This document shows positions 8,212 through 16,476 of a DNA stretch of 35,846 nt, piece after piece. The DNA is from Victivallis vadensis. Lineage in GTDB: Bacteria; Verrucomicrobiota; Lentisphaeria; Victivallales; GWF2-50-93. The stretch covers positions 1 to 35,846 of the forward strand of contig CAMCYE010000023.1 in NCBI GenBank assembly GCA_945883805.1, written 5' to 3'. A program made the position numbers and the translations under genes. Numbering within the stretch: the first letter of the stretch is position 1; each line of letters starts with the position of its first letter. The notes beneath the pieces were generated by a model. It saw only the letters and a program-made list of their open reading frames with translations. It did not search any database and had not been told where the DNA came from.

Positions 8212-9306
8212 ATGAAAATAAGCATTTCAAGGGAAAAATTTCTTGACGCACTTCAAAAAGTTACAAGCATAATAGGAGCAAGGTCCACTTTGCCTGTCCT
8301 TGCAAATGTGCTTATTGAGGCGACCAAGGATAAAATCATTCTTACCACCACCGATCTTGAAGTAAGGATAACTACGGATATTGAAGCAAAAGTTGAAGAA
8401 ATTGGAAAAACAACTCTTCCGGCAAAAAAACTCCTTTCAGTCATACGTGAACTTCAAGGCAGTGACCTTGATCTTAGGGGAGATGAAAACCATCATATAT
8501 CAATACAGTGCGGAAAATCCCTTTTTAAACTCCTTGGTCTTGCACCCGATGATTTTCCACAGCCGGTATCCATTACGCCTATCAGGACAATCAAGCTTCT
8601 ACAGGCGGATCTTTCGAGAATCCTAAGTCAAATATCCTATTCAGTAAGCGTTGATGATTCAAGAAAAGTTCTCAATGGGATACTTTTCAGCATAAAGGAA
8701 AACGCATTTACAGCCGTTGCAACTGACGGGAAAAGACTTGCCCTTGTTGAAAAAGTGATTGAAAAATATGAAGGTGAGGAAGGTGACTCCATAGTTCCTT
8801 CAAGAAGCGCAAATGAACTTCAGAGAATTCTCCAGAAAGAAGGGGAAGTAATCATAGAAATAGGGGAGAATCAGGCTTCTTTCAAAGTTGGTTCAACCAT
8901 TATGACGACAAAACTTGTCGAAGGGAATTATCCGAATTACAGACAGGTAATCCCCACTTCCTTCAGTAAAAAAGTTGAGATAAACACTGTCAATTTTGCC
9001 TCGGCGCTGCGGAGGGTATCCCTTGTTGTTTCCGAAAGCAGTTCTTTTGTGAAAATGACATTTAACAAGGCGTCGCTTGTCCTTTTCGCATCAAGCTCGG
9101 AATTTGGGGAAAGCAAAGAACCAATAGACATTGAATATGGCGGTTCGGAACTCAATATTTCATTCAATCCGCTTTTTCTTTCAGAGCCGTTTAAAAATCT
9201 GGATGCCGACAAGGTTACACTCCAGATGAACGACGGATACAGCCCTGTTGCGATTTCAGGAGGAGACGGATTTCTTTACGTCATCATGCCTGTCCGCAGC
9301 AAATAA
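8212..9306 (+). CDS. dnaN: DNA polymerase III beta subunit (sliding clamp)
   Basis: Ring-forming clamp that tethers the replicative polymerase to DNA. The 364-residue length and three-domain pattern are standard: MKISISREKFLDALQKV at the start, ARSTLPVLANVLIEA near residue 23, the mid-domain TDGKRLALVEK near 178, and the terminal DGFLYVIMPVRSK, corresponding to the YVVMPMRL ending of other clamps. AAAGGTG upstream is an acceptable ribosome binding site. It is followed by recF after 21 bases, the order seen in many dnaA-dnaN-recF loci, but here dnaA is absent and the upstream neighbour is gmhA on the other strand. Confidence 0.97.
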   Translation: MKISISREKFLDALQKVTSIIGARSTLPVLANVLIEATKDKIILTTTDLEVRITTDIEAKVEEIGKTTLPAKKLLSVIRELQGSDLDLRGDENHHISIQCGKSLFKLLGLAPDDFPQPVSITPIRTIKLLQADLSRILSQISYSVSVDDSRKVLNGILFSIKENAFTAVATDGKRLALVEKVIEKYEGEEGDSIVPSRSANELQRILQKEGEVIIEIGENQASFKVGSTIMTTKLVEGNYPNYRQVIPTSFSKKVEINTVNFASALRRVSLVVSESSSFVKMTFNKASLVLFASSSEFGESKEPIDIEYGGSELNISFNPLFLSEPFKNLDADKVTLQMNDGYSPVAISGGDGFLYVIMPVRSK

Positions 9307-9327
9307 CCGGTTGCCTGCTGGTTAAAT

Positions 9328-10407
9328 ATGATTAAATGCCTTTATCTGAAAAACTTCCGGAACTATTCGGAATTCAGGCTTGACGGCATAGGTAAAATAA
9401 ACATATTTATCGGTAAAAACGGGCAGGGGAAAACCAATCTTCTAGAAGCTGTTTTTTTTCTGAGCATGTTGCGATCATTCAGGACTTCCCAGATAAGCGA
9501 TATTAAAAAAATCGGTTCAAGCGGTTTTTACGTTGGGGCCGAATTGTCGTCGCGTGGCGGCTATGGCAGGCACATTGAGTCGGAATACCTCGACAAGAGG
9601 AAATTGATGATTGAAGGAGTGCCTGTTGGAAAGGCGAGTGAGTTTGTCAACCAGATAAGAACCGTGGTCTTCTCTCCGAACGATATTCTTCTGGTGACCG
9701 GAAGCTCTTCCATGAGGCGAAGATTCGCCGATATGTTCATTTCGGCAGTTCATCCTGAATATATGGCCATTCTCCAGGATTATTATTTGGCGATGCAGAA
9801 AAGGAATGCGTTCCTGAGAATCGGGGAAAACAGTAAAACCATAGCATCCGCAAAGGCATTTGAACCGATTCTTGCGGATAAAGGTGTTAAAATTGTATGT
9901 TTCAGGGAAAGGATGCTTTCTGAATTGTCTTCGCATGTCGCCGGTCTTGTCAAGGATGTAACCGGGACTGAAAGGGAATTTCTTCTGAAATATAATATTC
10001 AAAGGGGCACCGACAACGAGGGAGAGTATCTTTCAAGATTTGAACAGGAGAGGGAAAGGGATTTTTCGAGGCAGTATGCGACTTTTGGCCCACATCTTGA
10101 TGATTTTGAATTTATTTATGACGGTAAAGCGCTCAGGAACTATGGTTCAACAGGGCAGTGCAGGCTTGCCTCACTGTGCCTGAAGCTCGCGTGCATAAGA
10201 ATAATGAAATCTTCCGGAGACGAACCCGAAATTGTGGCTCTTGTCGACGATGTCACCGGAGAATTGGACATTGAGACAAAAAAATCATTCTACAGTGTCA
10301 TAAAGGATGCGGACCAGATATTTTTCACTTTCACGGAAAGCCCCGATACTGACGATTTCCTGTCTGGTGCTAAAATATTCAAAATATCCGAAGGGCAAAC
10401 AGTCTGA
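9328..10407 (+). CDS. recF: DNA replication and repair protein RecF
   Basis: SMC-like ATPase that loads RecA at gaps together with RecO and RecR. Visible: Walker A in FIGKNGQGKTNLLEAVFFL near residue 28, the RecF-typical LRSFRTSQ after it, the signature-like YGSTGQCRLASLCLKLA near 270, and a Walker B VALVDDVTGELD near 305. The usual signature begins with SxGQ, which is kept. Length 359 is normal. It lies 21 bases after dnaN and the two are probably co-transcribed. Confidence 0.95.
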   Translation: MIKCLYLKNFRNYSEFRLDGIGKINIFIGKNGQGKTNLLEAVFFLSMLRSFRTSQISDIKKIGSSGFYVGAELSSRGGYGRHIESEYLDKRKLMIEGVPVGKASEFVNQIRTVVFSPNDILLVTGSSSMRRRFADMFISAVHPEYMAILQDYYLAMQKRNAFLRIGENSKTIASAKAFEPILADKGVKIVCFRERMLSELSSHVAGLVKDVTGTEREFLLKYNIQRGTDNEGEYLSRFEQERERDFSRQYATFGPHLDDFEFIYDGKALRNYGSTGQCRLASLCLKLACIRIMKSSGDEPEIVALVDDVTGELDIETKKSFYSVIKDADQIFFTFTESPDTDDFLSGAKIFKISEGQTV

Positions 10408-10507
10408 TTAATTTGAATTGCGGGTGATAATATGTTCATGGAAGGACAGGTAATCTTTTCATAGTGTGTTTCTTGTTTCTCGCCTTTTCCGGGCTACATT
10501 TCAAAAT

Positions 10508-11209
10508 ATGAACAATAAAGCCCATTTTTTATTTTCAATAGTTTTTATAATGACGGTGAGCGGACTGCAGGCGCTTCCGACGTCCACCGGGGGGAATGCC
10601 GCTGAATCTGATAAAAAATCAATTATCATAAATTCAAACAAGAATGTGGATAATAATTCTTCAGACAATTCCACTGTAAATTCAGACATAAAGGCACGTG
10701 GTGCCTCTTTCAAAGGTTCAGACGTTTCCAATGTTAACAAAAAAGTCGGGAATACCTCCGATAAAGGTTCAACAGCGAATTCCGGCATAATCACCAACAT
10801 AGCGGAAATAACTAATGCCCAACTGCTTCTCAATGCCGGTATACAGGTTGACAGCAAGGCTCTGGCCGAGTCAAAAATAAAATCAGGAATCGAGGCGGAA
10901 ATCGCAGAACTGAAAAAAACAAATCTTGCAAATATAAAATCCCAGACAAAAAACATTGCACTTGACGGATCAAAAAACAAGTCCGGGGAAGTCATGAAAA
11001 AGACAGGAGTGGACAACTCAATAATCATCAACAAAAATAGCGATGTTAAAAATACCGCTATAGAAGATTCAAAAGTAAATTCCGGAATATCGGGAACTGG
11101 CACGGTAATCAAAAATTCCACAATCAGCAATGACAATTCCAAGCTTAAAAATGCGGCGACAAAAGAATCGACGGCCAACTCCGGCGTCAATCTTGGCGGA
11201 CAGGAATGA
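10508..11209 (+). CDS. Exported Asn/Ser-rich repeat protein, curlin-like periodicity
   Basis: Not assignable to a family by eye. From the ATG at 10508 it starts with a clear signal peptide (MNNKAHFLFSIVFIMTVSG, likely cut after LQA). The mature part of about 205 residues is built from degenerate 22-23-residue repeats rich in Asn, Ser and Lys. Best pair: DVSNVNKKVGNTSDKGSTAN and TISNDNSKLKNAATKESTAN, each followed by SGI or SGV; related units start at IIINSNKNV, IIINKNSDV and, more weakly, at NIKSQTKNI. The alternating N-x-V-x-N rhythm suggests a beta-solenoid or amyloid-type fold as in curlin subunits, but the curlin Gln is absent. A GTG at 10466 would extend the leader by 14 residues. The next gene overlaps its stop, so the two are likely co-expressed. 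Confidence 0.65.
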   Translation: MNNKAHFLFSIVFIMTVSGLQALPTSTGGNAAESDKKSIIINSNKNVDNNSSDNSTVNSDIKARGASFKGSDVSNVNKKVGNTSDKGSTANSGIITNIAEITNAQLLLNAGIQVDSKALAESKIKSGIEAEIAELKKTNLANIKSQTKNIALDGSKNKSGEVMKKTGVDNSIIINKNSDVKNTAIEDSKVNSGISGTGTVIKNSTISNDNSKLKNAATKESTANSGVNLGGQE

Positions 11210-11835
11210 TAATGAAACGAATATTGAAATCCGAATATCGGAATCCGGCTTGTCAGACGAGTCTGAAACGAGTTTGCAGTATGAAAGCAATGGCAGGGTT
11301 ATTGGTTCTTTTTCTTTCCGCCTCATTTTCCCATTGCGGCGAATCCGATTCAAAATCCTATCTGGATTTGGATCAGAATATCGTAAAAGCCTACAACAGC
11401 AACCCTAGGAATACTGCGGATGTTTACGTCAATTCAATGATGATCCTGGAAAAAGCCTCAAAAGAGGAAACCAGCTCCGGTGCGGCCTGGCAATTGAAGG
11501 CGCGAAAACTGATAACCATATCCTGCTATTACGAATGTACCCAGGCCATAGATAAAAAGCTTTACCGGCAGGCCTATGTCTGGGCGAAACGAGGAGGGGA
11601 AAACGGCACGACTTTCGGGAAAATAGGTGAAGTGCCAGTGAAAAACCTTTATGATTATCTGACATTCGCATTCAATGAACTGAAGAAAACTCCGGTGGTG
11701 AAGAACAGTAGTCCCGAGGAATTGTCGATGCAGATTGATAATGAAGAAGACAGGATGGAACTGCAATTGCGGGAACTTGTATCCCGGGGAGCGGTTTTGA
11801 CTGCCATATTGAACGCGCAGTATTTTTTACTCTGA
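11206..11835 (+). CDS. Hypothetical exported protein
   Basis: Unrecognised, up to 209 residues. The ATG at 11206 overlaps the preceding TGA; the ATG at 11212 has AGGA seven bases before it; and the ATG at 11281 gives the neatest signal peptide (MKAMAGLLVLFLSASF followed by SHCGE). The Cys after SH is not in a good lipobox, so lipid attachment is doubtful. The mature part is helix-rich with few prolines, and has a Cys-containing ITISCYYECTQAIDKKLYRQ stretch that could be a TPR-like helix pair, followed by acidic EELSMQIDNEEDRMELQLREL. Its coupling to the repeat protein upstream suggests a shared envelope role, perhaps as an assembly partner; that is inference only. Confidence 0.55.
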   Translation: MIMKRILKSEYRNPACQTSLKRVCSMKAMAGLLVLFLSASFSHCGESDSKSYLDLDQNIVKAYNSNPRNTADVYVNSMMILEKASKEETSSGAAWQLKARKLITISCYYECTQAIDKKLYRQAYVWAKRGGENGTTFGKIGEVPVKNLYDYLTFAFNELKKTPVVKNSSPEELSMQIDNEEDRMELQLRELVSRGAVLTAILNAQYFLL

Positions 11836-11853
11836 AATTTATCTTTTGTGAAT

Positions 11854-12190
11854 TGCGAAATTCGCACTCCAATGTCAAACTTCAGTGGAATGGCGCTAAG
11901 TTAAGAAGACACACTGAAGTGCCACGTGAGTCACGTTCCACGTGTCAACGTGGTCACGTGATGAACTCCAAAATTTGGAGTCCGGCCTTTAGGCTGTCTT
12001 TGTAATTAACGCCTTAACTTAGAGCCACGGCACTCTGTTGCCGTGCTCTTTGAGCTGATTTCAAAATGCGAAAAAACCGTTATCGCGGGAATATCTCTTG
12101 TTGGAGTTCACAACTTTAGTGTGTCTTCGTATTCAAGAGGTTAGACACGCTAAAGCCGTGAACTCCAACTTTTGAAATCAGCTCAAAAAG
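11854..12190. repeat. Composite palindromic intergenic region with nested stems
   Basis: The 410-base gap 11836-12245 has no credible gene but is almost wholly built of inverted repeats: TGCGAAATTCGCA (11854-11866); ACTTCAGTG/CACTGAAGT (11879-11887, 11912-11920); 11892-11905 with 12013-12026 (13 of 14); CACGTGA/TCACGTG (11923-11929, 11954-11960) enclosing CACGTT/AACGTG; ACTCCAAAATTTGGAGT (11965-11981); a CACGGCA/TGCCGTG hairpin (12026-12045); and an outer 16-bp perfect stem TGAGCTGATTTCAAAA (12051-12066) with 12170-12185 enclosing a 27-base inverted pair (12100-12126, 12143-12169; 24 of 27). Parts recur at 14974-15000 and 31834-31898, so it is made of dispersed repeats; transcription as a structured RNA is possible. 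Confidence 0.7.
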
Positions 12191-12245
12191 GCAATTTTGA
12201 AATTGCCTCCTTTGATTGCGACCTAATTTCATTCAAGGATAAAGA

Positions 12246-13799
12246 ATGTTTAAATATGCAAATTTCTTTTTTGCTACGTGTATTTTCCCTTTGCTATTAA
12301 ATCAAGGCTGTTCTTCTGTTGGGTCATACCAGTCGAAAGAGGTGACCGACAAATCCATCAAAAACGATATTCTCCGGCAATGCTCCGAGTATGAGGGGCC
12401 GATGCGCAACCCGGTCATCGTCATACACGGGTTTCTCGGTTCCAAACTGCGCAACATCTCTACCGGAAACGAAATCTGGGGATCTTTCAGCCCGCTTGAT
12501 TCCATATTCGGCCCCGGAGACCGGCATATCCGGGACCTGGCATGCAAAATGTCAAAGGGGAGCGGCCTGACCGAACTGGACAAAAATGTGGAACCGTACG
12601 CATTTTTGGAAATGGTAAAGGTTCAAATACTCGGAATCCCGGTCAACGTAAACGCTTATGAGGATATGCTGTCCATCCTCCGTAATTCGGGATATGCCCA
12701 GTATGAAAAACCGCTTCCGGAAGGCAAACATTTCTATTCGCTTTACCCATATTATTACGATTGGCGCCGGGATTTGCCGTACAACGCCGCCAGACTGCAT
12801 GAGTACATCCTCCAGAAAAGGGCGTATCTGCAGAAAGAATATGAAAAGCTTTACGGCATAAAGGATTATGACGTCCAGTTTGATATTGTCGCACATTCGA
12901 TGGGAGGACTGCTGTCCGGGTATTATCTGCGCTATGGGGATGCGGATCTGCCGGCAGACGGTTCGGTGCCTGAACTCACATGGAAGGGAAGTCATTATAT
13001 CGACAAAGTCCTGATAGTGGGCACTCCGAATGCCGGATTCCTGGATACCTGCCAGGAACTGATTTACGGTTTGCAAGTCGCTCCCGGCACTCCGACGTTT
13101 CCTCCTGCCATGCTTGGAACATTTGCCACATACTACCAGATGATGCCGGTTTACGGCTTTCGTTCTGTGTTATACGAGGATGACCTTAACGGTGCGGAAG
13201 TTGATATTTTTGATCCGGATGTGTGGATTCAGATGAAATGGGGATTGGCGGATCCGGCACAGGATAAATATCTGCAGGTGTTGCTGCCCGAAGTCAAAGA
13301 TCCTCTGGAAAGAAGATCCATCGCGCTGGACCATCTGTCAAAATGCCTGAAACGCGCCAAACAGTTCTCTGCGGCGATGCAGGTGAAGGCGAGACCTCCC
13401 GAAAATGTTGCGTTGTTCCTTTTTGCCGGCGATGCGATAGAAACCAGCCGCACTGCCACAGTGAACCGCAAGACAGGTGAATTTAAAGTTGTTGAATACG
13501 CTCCGGGCGACGGCAAAATTCTGACTTCCAGTGCACTTTTCGACCTGCGTGAGGACGGTTATTGGACACCATATCTGCGTTCTCCCATCACCTGGCACGG
13601 GACTTTCTTCCTGAATGCCGCGCACATGGGGATAACAAAAAGCAGTGTTTTCAACAGCAACGCTTCCTTCTGTCTTCTCGTGACTCCTAGTGTGAAACAG
13701 GACAAAAGGGATAAGAAAAGCCTTGATCTGCGACAGGAACTGCCAAAAGAGATACAGTACCTGGGAGACGGTCTGTTCAATGAAAATAATGGCAAGTAA
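12246..13799 (+). CDS. LCAT-like lipase/acyltransferase lipoprotein
   Basis: Alpha/beta hydrolase of the lecithin:cholesterol acyltransferase type, 517 residues. An N-terminal export signal ends in LLLNQGCSS, a plausible lipobox with Cys at residue 22, so it is probably membrane-anchored. Motifs: the oxyanion region NPVIVIHGFLGSKLRN near 55, the nucleophile elbow IVAHSMGGLLSGYYLRYG near 217 (Ser in HSMGG), the acid in APGDGKILTSSALFDL near 422, matching the family's GDGTV block, and a His in LNAAHMGI near 460. It probably hydrolyses or transfers acyl chains of lipids or esters at the envelope. An AAGGA precedes the ATG. It follows two exported proteins of unknown role across the palindromic region, and the LacI gene follows. 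Confidence 0.8.
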   Translation: MFKYANFFFATCIFPLLLNQGCSSVGSYQSKEVTDKSIKNDILRQCSEYEGPMRNPVIVIHGFLGSKLRNISTGNEIWGSFSPLDSIFGPGDRHIRDLACKMSKGSGLTELDKNVEPYAFLEMVKVQILGIPVNVNAYEDMLSILRNSGYAQYEKPLPEGKHFYSLYPYYYDWRRDLPYNAARLHEYILQKRAYLQKEYEKLYGIKDYDVQFDIVAHSMGGLLSGYYLRYGDADLPADGSVPELTWKGSHYIDKVLIVGTPNAGFLDTCQELIYGLQVAPGTPTFPPAMLGTFATYYQMMPVYGFRSVLYEDDLNGAEVDIFDPDVWIQMKWGLADPAQDKYLQVLLPEVKDPLERRSIALDHLSKCLKRAKQFSAAMQVKARPPENVALFLFAGDAIETSRTATVNRKTGEFKVVEYAPGDGKILTSSALFDLREDGYWTPYLRSPITWHGTFFLNAAHMGITKSSVFNSNASFCLLVTPSVKQDKRDKKSLDLRQELPKEIQYLGDGLFNENNGK

Positions 13800-13834
13800 G
13801 CCATTTATCTGCAATATCCCCGTAAAAATCAAAA

Positions 13835-13901
13835 ATCACACACGTGTGATATTGACAAGTTAATCTTTAGGTTTATAATAATGGTATCTCACACGTATGA
13901 G
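13835..13901 (+). promoter_or_regulatory. LacI-gene promoter flanked by two operators
   Basis: A perfect -35 TTGACA (13852-13857) and a perfect -10 TATAAT (13874-13879) are 16 bases apart. One operator-like palindrome, ATCACACACGTGTGAT (13835-13850, 7-bp arms), ends two bases before the -35; the second, CTCACACGTATGAG (13888-13901), sits at the expected transcript start. Their 14-base cores match at 12 positions (consensus TCWCACACGTRTGA). The layout suits autorepression by the LacI protein encoded just downstream, possibly with looping or cooperative binding. Confidence 0.75.
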
Positions 13902-13917
13902 GCAGGAATGAAAACCA

Positions 13918-14937
13918 ATGGTTACTCAAAAAACAATAGCTAAAAAATTAGGAGTGTCGCCTTCATTGGTTTCCAGGGCCCTGGGCGGAACGGCGGGCAG
14001 TATCGGAGCTTCGGAAAAGACCGTGCTCATGATCCGAACCGAGGCGAAACGACTGAATTACGTCCCGAATGCGGCCGCCTTGACCCTGCGCGGTTCTAAG
14101 TCTATGACCATCGGGGTGGTCATAAAAAACTTCAACGACCCATTTTTCGGCAGCATGACAGGGGAGCTGCAACGCCTGTCTTATGACAGGGGATTTTCTT
14201 TGTTACTGACAGGTTTTGACAGTGAGCTGAACCGTATGGACACTTCAACATTGCTCAGATATCATCTTGACGCTTTGATTATCTGCGGCAGTGATACATG
14301 TACTCCTTGGATTAGGCCGTTCCTGAAGAAGGGTCTTCCAATCGTCCAGATCGGGTCAGGTGAAACATATCCAGGGATCAACCGGGTTGAAATGGACGAG
14401 GAATGCGGAATGGCCCTGCTTCTGGATTATCTCTGCTCGCTCGGGCACAGGGATATCGGGTTCATAGGTGAAAATACGAACCCGCATAAACGCAGAAAAC
14501 AGATTTTTTCAGCTCTGATGAAGAAGAAGGGGTTAAAAGTCAGGCCAATTCTGGCAGTATCCGTTCCGGCCGGGAATAATTCCGGCATGAAGGCAATGGG
14601 GACGTTGCTCCGGAGAGCCGAGGGAAAACAGCCGACCGCCATAATTTCCGCCGATGACAGCATGGCGCAGAGCGGACTAAGGATAATTCATGATCTAGGA
14701 CTATCTGTTCCAGGTGATATTTCCCTGACCGGAATAGACGATATTCCTTCGGCAAGCCTGATGATACCGTCACTGACTACTATCAAAGTGCCTATTGGAA
14801 TGATGGTGAGGGCCGCGTTCGAACTTGTCATTGAAAAAGCGGCTGCGGGCGGAAATTCGACCGTCTTGAAATTTAAACCTGAAATCGTCATAAGGGAATC
14901 CTGTTCTAAGGTTCAACCCGGAAAAAAAGAACGTTGA
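13918..14937 (+). CDS. LacI family transcriptional regulator
   Basis: A 339-residue regulator with the N-terminal LacI helix-turn-helix (TQKTIAKKLGVSPSLVSRAL), hinge region ending in NAAALTLRGSKSMTIGVV, and a periplasmic-binding-protein-like effector domain including FIGENTNP, IISADDSMAQSGLRI and DISLTGIDDIPSASLMIPSL. It starts at the ATG at 13918; an upstream ATG at 13908 is out of frame and stops quickly. The ribosome binding site GGCAGGA overlaps the end of the second operator. The effector is likely a sugar or related metabolite and cannot be named. The oxidoreductase (15200) and aminotransferase (16683) genes downstream run the same way and are candidate targets, although I saw no second copy of the operator before them. 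Confidence 0.92.
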   Translation: MVTQKTIAKKLGVSPSLVSRALGGTAGSIGASEKTVLMIRTEAKRLNYVPNAAALTLRGSKSMTIGVVIKNFNDPFFGSMTGELQRLSYDRGFSLLLTGFDSELNRMDTSTLLRYHLDALIICGSDTCTPWIRPFLKKGLPIVQIGSGETYPGINRVEMDEECGMALLLDYLCSLGHRDIGFIGENTNPHKRRKQIFSALMKKKGLKVRPILAVSVPAGNNSGMKAMGTLLRRAEGKQPTAIISADDSMAQSGLRIIHDLGLSVPGDISLTGIDDIPSASLMIPSLTTIKVPIGMMVRAAFELVIEKAAAGGNSTVLKFKPEIVIRESCSKVQPGKKER

Positions 14938-14973
14938 ACATTCAATCCGCAGGAAAAGTTTGATTAAAATTAA

Positions 14974-15103
14974 GTTGGAGTTCACAGCTTTAGCGTGTCT
15001 TAGATTATTGTTCCTGATTTTGAGATTTATTGATTGGCGAAGCAAATCACTTGGGGTGCGGTAATTTATTACCGCATTCCAAATGCGAATTTCGCAATTC
15101 GCA
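14974..15103. repeat. Dispersed repeat copy plus two perfect hairpins
   Basis: 14974-15000 is a third copy of the 27-base unit found as an inverted pair at 12100-12169 (begins GTTGGAGTTCAC, ends GTGTCT). It is followed by TGCGGTAA/TTACCGCA with a 4-base loop (15057-15076) and TGCGAATT/AATTCGCA with a 4-base loop (15084-15103). They fill much of the 262-base gap after the LacI gene. No poly-T follows the hairpins, so they are not classic terminators. Confidence 0.65.
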
Positions 15104-15199
15104 GAAGAGGGAATCAGAACTTGAGTTTGGATTAATGGATATTAAAAATCCTTATATGAAATTTTAAATATTCCAAAACAATAATATGGAGAAGGGAAA

Positions 15200-16471
15200 A
15201 TGGGTAAAGACTTGAAGATTGATGTCTGTATCGTCGGAGGGGGAATGATCACGAATGATCTTATTCTTCCATCAGTATATCACTTGCAGAGGATTGGTGT
15301 TGTCGGGAAAATAAGCATCTGCGCCCTGAACAACGGACCTCTGAGGGAATTGAAGGATAATGCGGAAATAAAAGAGGCTTTTCCCGGGCAGGATTTTGAG
15401 CCATACCCGGCGTTTGATAATCCTCCAGACAAGAAATTCCCGGATCTCTTCAAAAAGGTCCTGTCGGAAATGCCGCCGCGTCAGGCGGTGATTGTCGCGG
15501 TTCCAGATCAGTTCCATTATGACATAGTAATGGAAGCGTTAAAATATGACCAGCATATTCTCTGTGTCAAACCTCTGGTGCTTAAACACACACAGGCTAT
15601 GGAGATAGAAAAGCTGGCGTTGAAGAAGGGGCTCTTTGTAGGGATAGAATACCACAAGCGTTTTGATCGTCGCTCCCTGCTGGCTAAAAGACAGTATGCC
15701 AAGGGACACTTCGGCGATTTTGCCATGGGCGAAGCAAAACTTGTTGAACCTTACTATTACCGACACTCCAATTTCCAGAACTGGTTCACGGCGGATCAGA
15801 CGGATCCTTTCGTCTATGTCGGATGCCACTATGTGGACCTGGTATATTTCATAACCGGACTTAAACCCGTAGAAATATCGGTTTCCGGAATAAAAGGAAA
15901 GTTTCCAAATGGAAATGAGGGCTTCATGTGGGCTAATGGAAGGGTGCGTTATGAAAATGGAGCCATCCTTTCAGTGATTGACGGCCTGGGATATCCCGAT
16001 GCCGCCGCTGGAAGCAATGACCAATGCCTTGTGATGTATTGCGAGGGAAAAGGGAAAACAGGTTTGATAGAACATGACGATCAGGACAGAGGTGTGAAAC
16101 ACACCTATCTTGAGGGAATAGGCTGCGCCGGATCGATGTATAATTATGTAAGTCCGGACTTCTACAGGCTTGTTCCATGGGAGGGAAAAGGATTCAAGCC
16201 TATCGGTTATGGTTATGATTCCGTTGCCGCAAGCATTGAGAGAATGCATAAGATTGAAACGGAAACCGTCGGTCTTGAAGCGTCTGAATCCCTGAAAATG
16301 CGCCAAACTCTTATTAAGGAAACGGATGAAAGGGGCATTATCGCAACTCCTGCAAACAGTTTCATCAACGAGCTTGTGGTTGAGGCCGCCAGACTATCAA
16401 TCATGAATGATGGCGAATGGGCTAAAATAACATACGGGAAAAACCCGACTGTGAAATTAAGGAACAGTTGA
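15200..16471 (+). CDS. Gfo/Idh/MocA family oxidoreductase
   Basis: NAD(P)-dependent sugar or cyclitol dehydrogenase family member, 423 residues. The N-terminal Rossmann fold shows CIVGGGMITNDLILPSV near residue 10; AVIVAVPDQFHYDIVMEAL near 96 and ILCVKPLVL near 119 mark the catalytic Lys block, normally EKP and here VKP; IEYHKRFD and VGCHYVDLVYFITG come from the substrate domain. The substrate is unknown. The start has GGAGAAGGG just upstream. It follows the LacI regulator, whose effectors are often sugars, and precedes a class III aminotransferase, so a sugar or aminocyclitol pathway is possible but unproven. Confidence 0.88.
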   Translation: MGKDLKIDVCIVGGGMITNDLILPSVYHLQRIGVVGKISICALNNGPLRELKDNAEIKEAFPGQDFEPYPAFDNPPDKKFPDLFKKVLSEMPPRQAVIVAVPDQFHYDIVMEALKYDQHILCVKPLVLKHTQAMEIEKLALKKGLFVGIEYHKRFDRRSLLAKRQYAKGHFGDFAMGEAKLVEPYYYRHSNFQNWFTADQTDPFVYVGCHYVDLVYFITGLKPVEISVSGIKGKFPNGNEGFMWANGRVRYENGAILSVIDGLGYPDAAAGSNDQCLVMYCEGKGKTGLIEHDDQDRGVKHTYLEGIGCAGSMYNYVSPDFYRLVPWEGKGFKPIGYGYDSVAASIERMHKIETETVGLEASESLKMRQTLIKETDERGIIATPANSFINELVVEAARLSIMNDGEWAKITYGKNPTVKLRNS

Positions 16472-16476
16472 AGTAA

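Noticed and set aside
9517..10002. 161-codon minus-strand frame within recF
   Set aside because: recF is clearly coding in this interval, and the antisense text shows no family.
10501..11190. 229-codon minus-strand open frame opposite the repeat protein
   Set aside because: It is a shadow of the Asn/Ser-rich repeats; the plus strand has a signal peptide and coupled neighbour.
13908..13943. Upstream ATG at 13908 as LacI start
   Set aside because: Its frame stops after 11 codons; the ATG at 13918 is in frame with the HTH. A leader peptide cannot be excluded but has no support.
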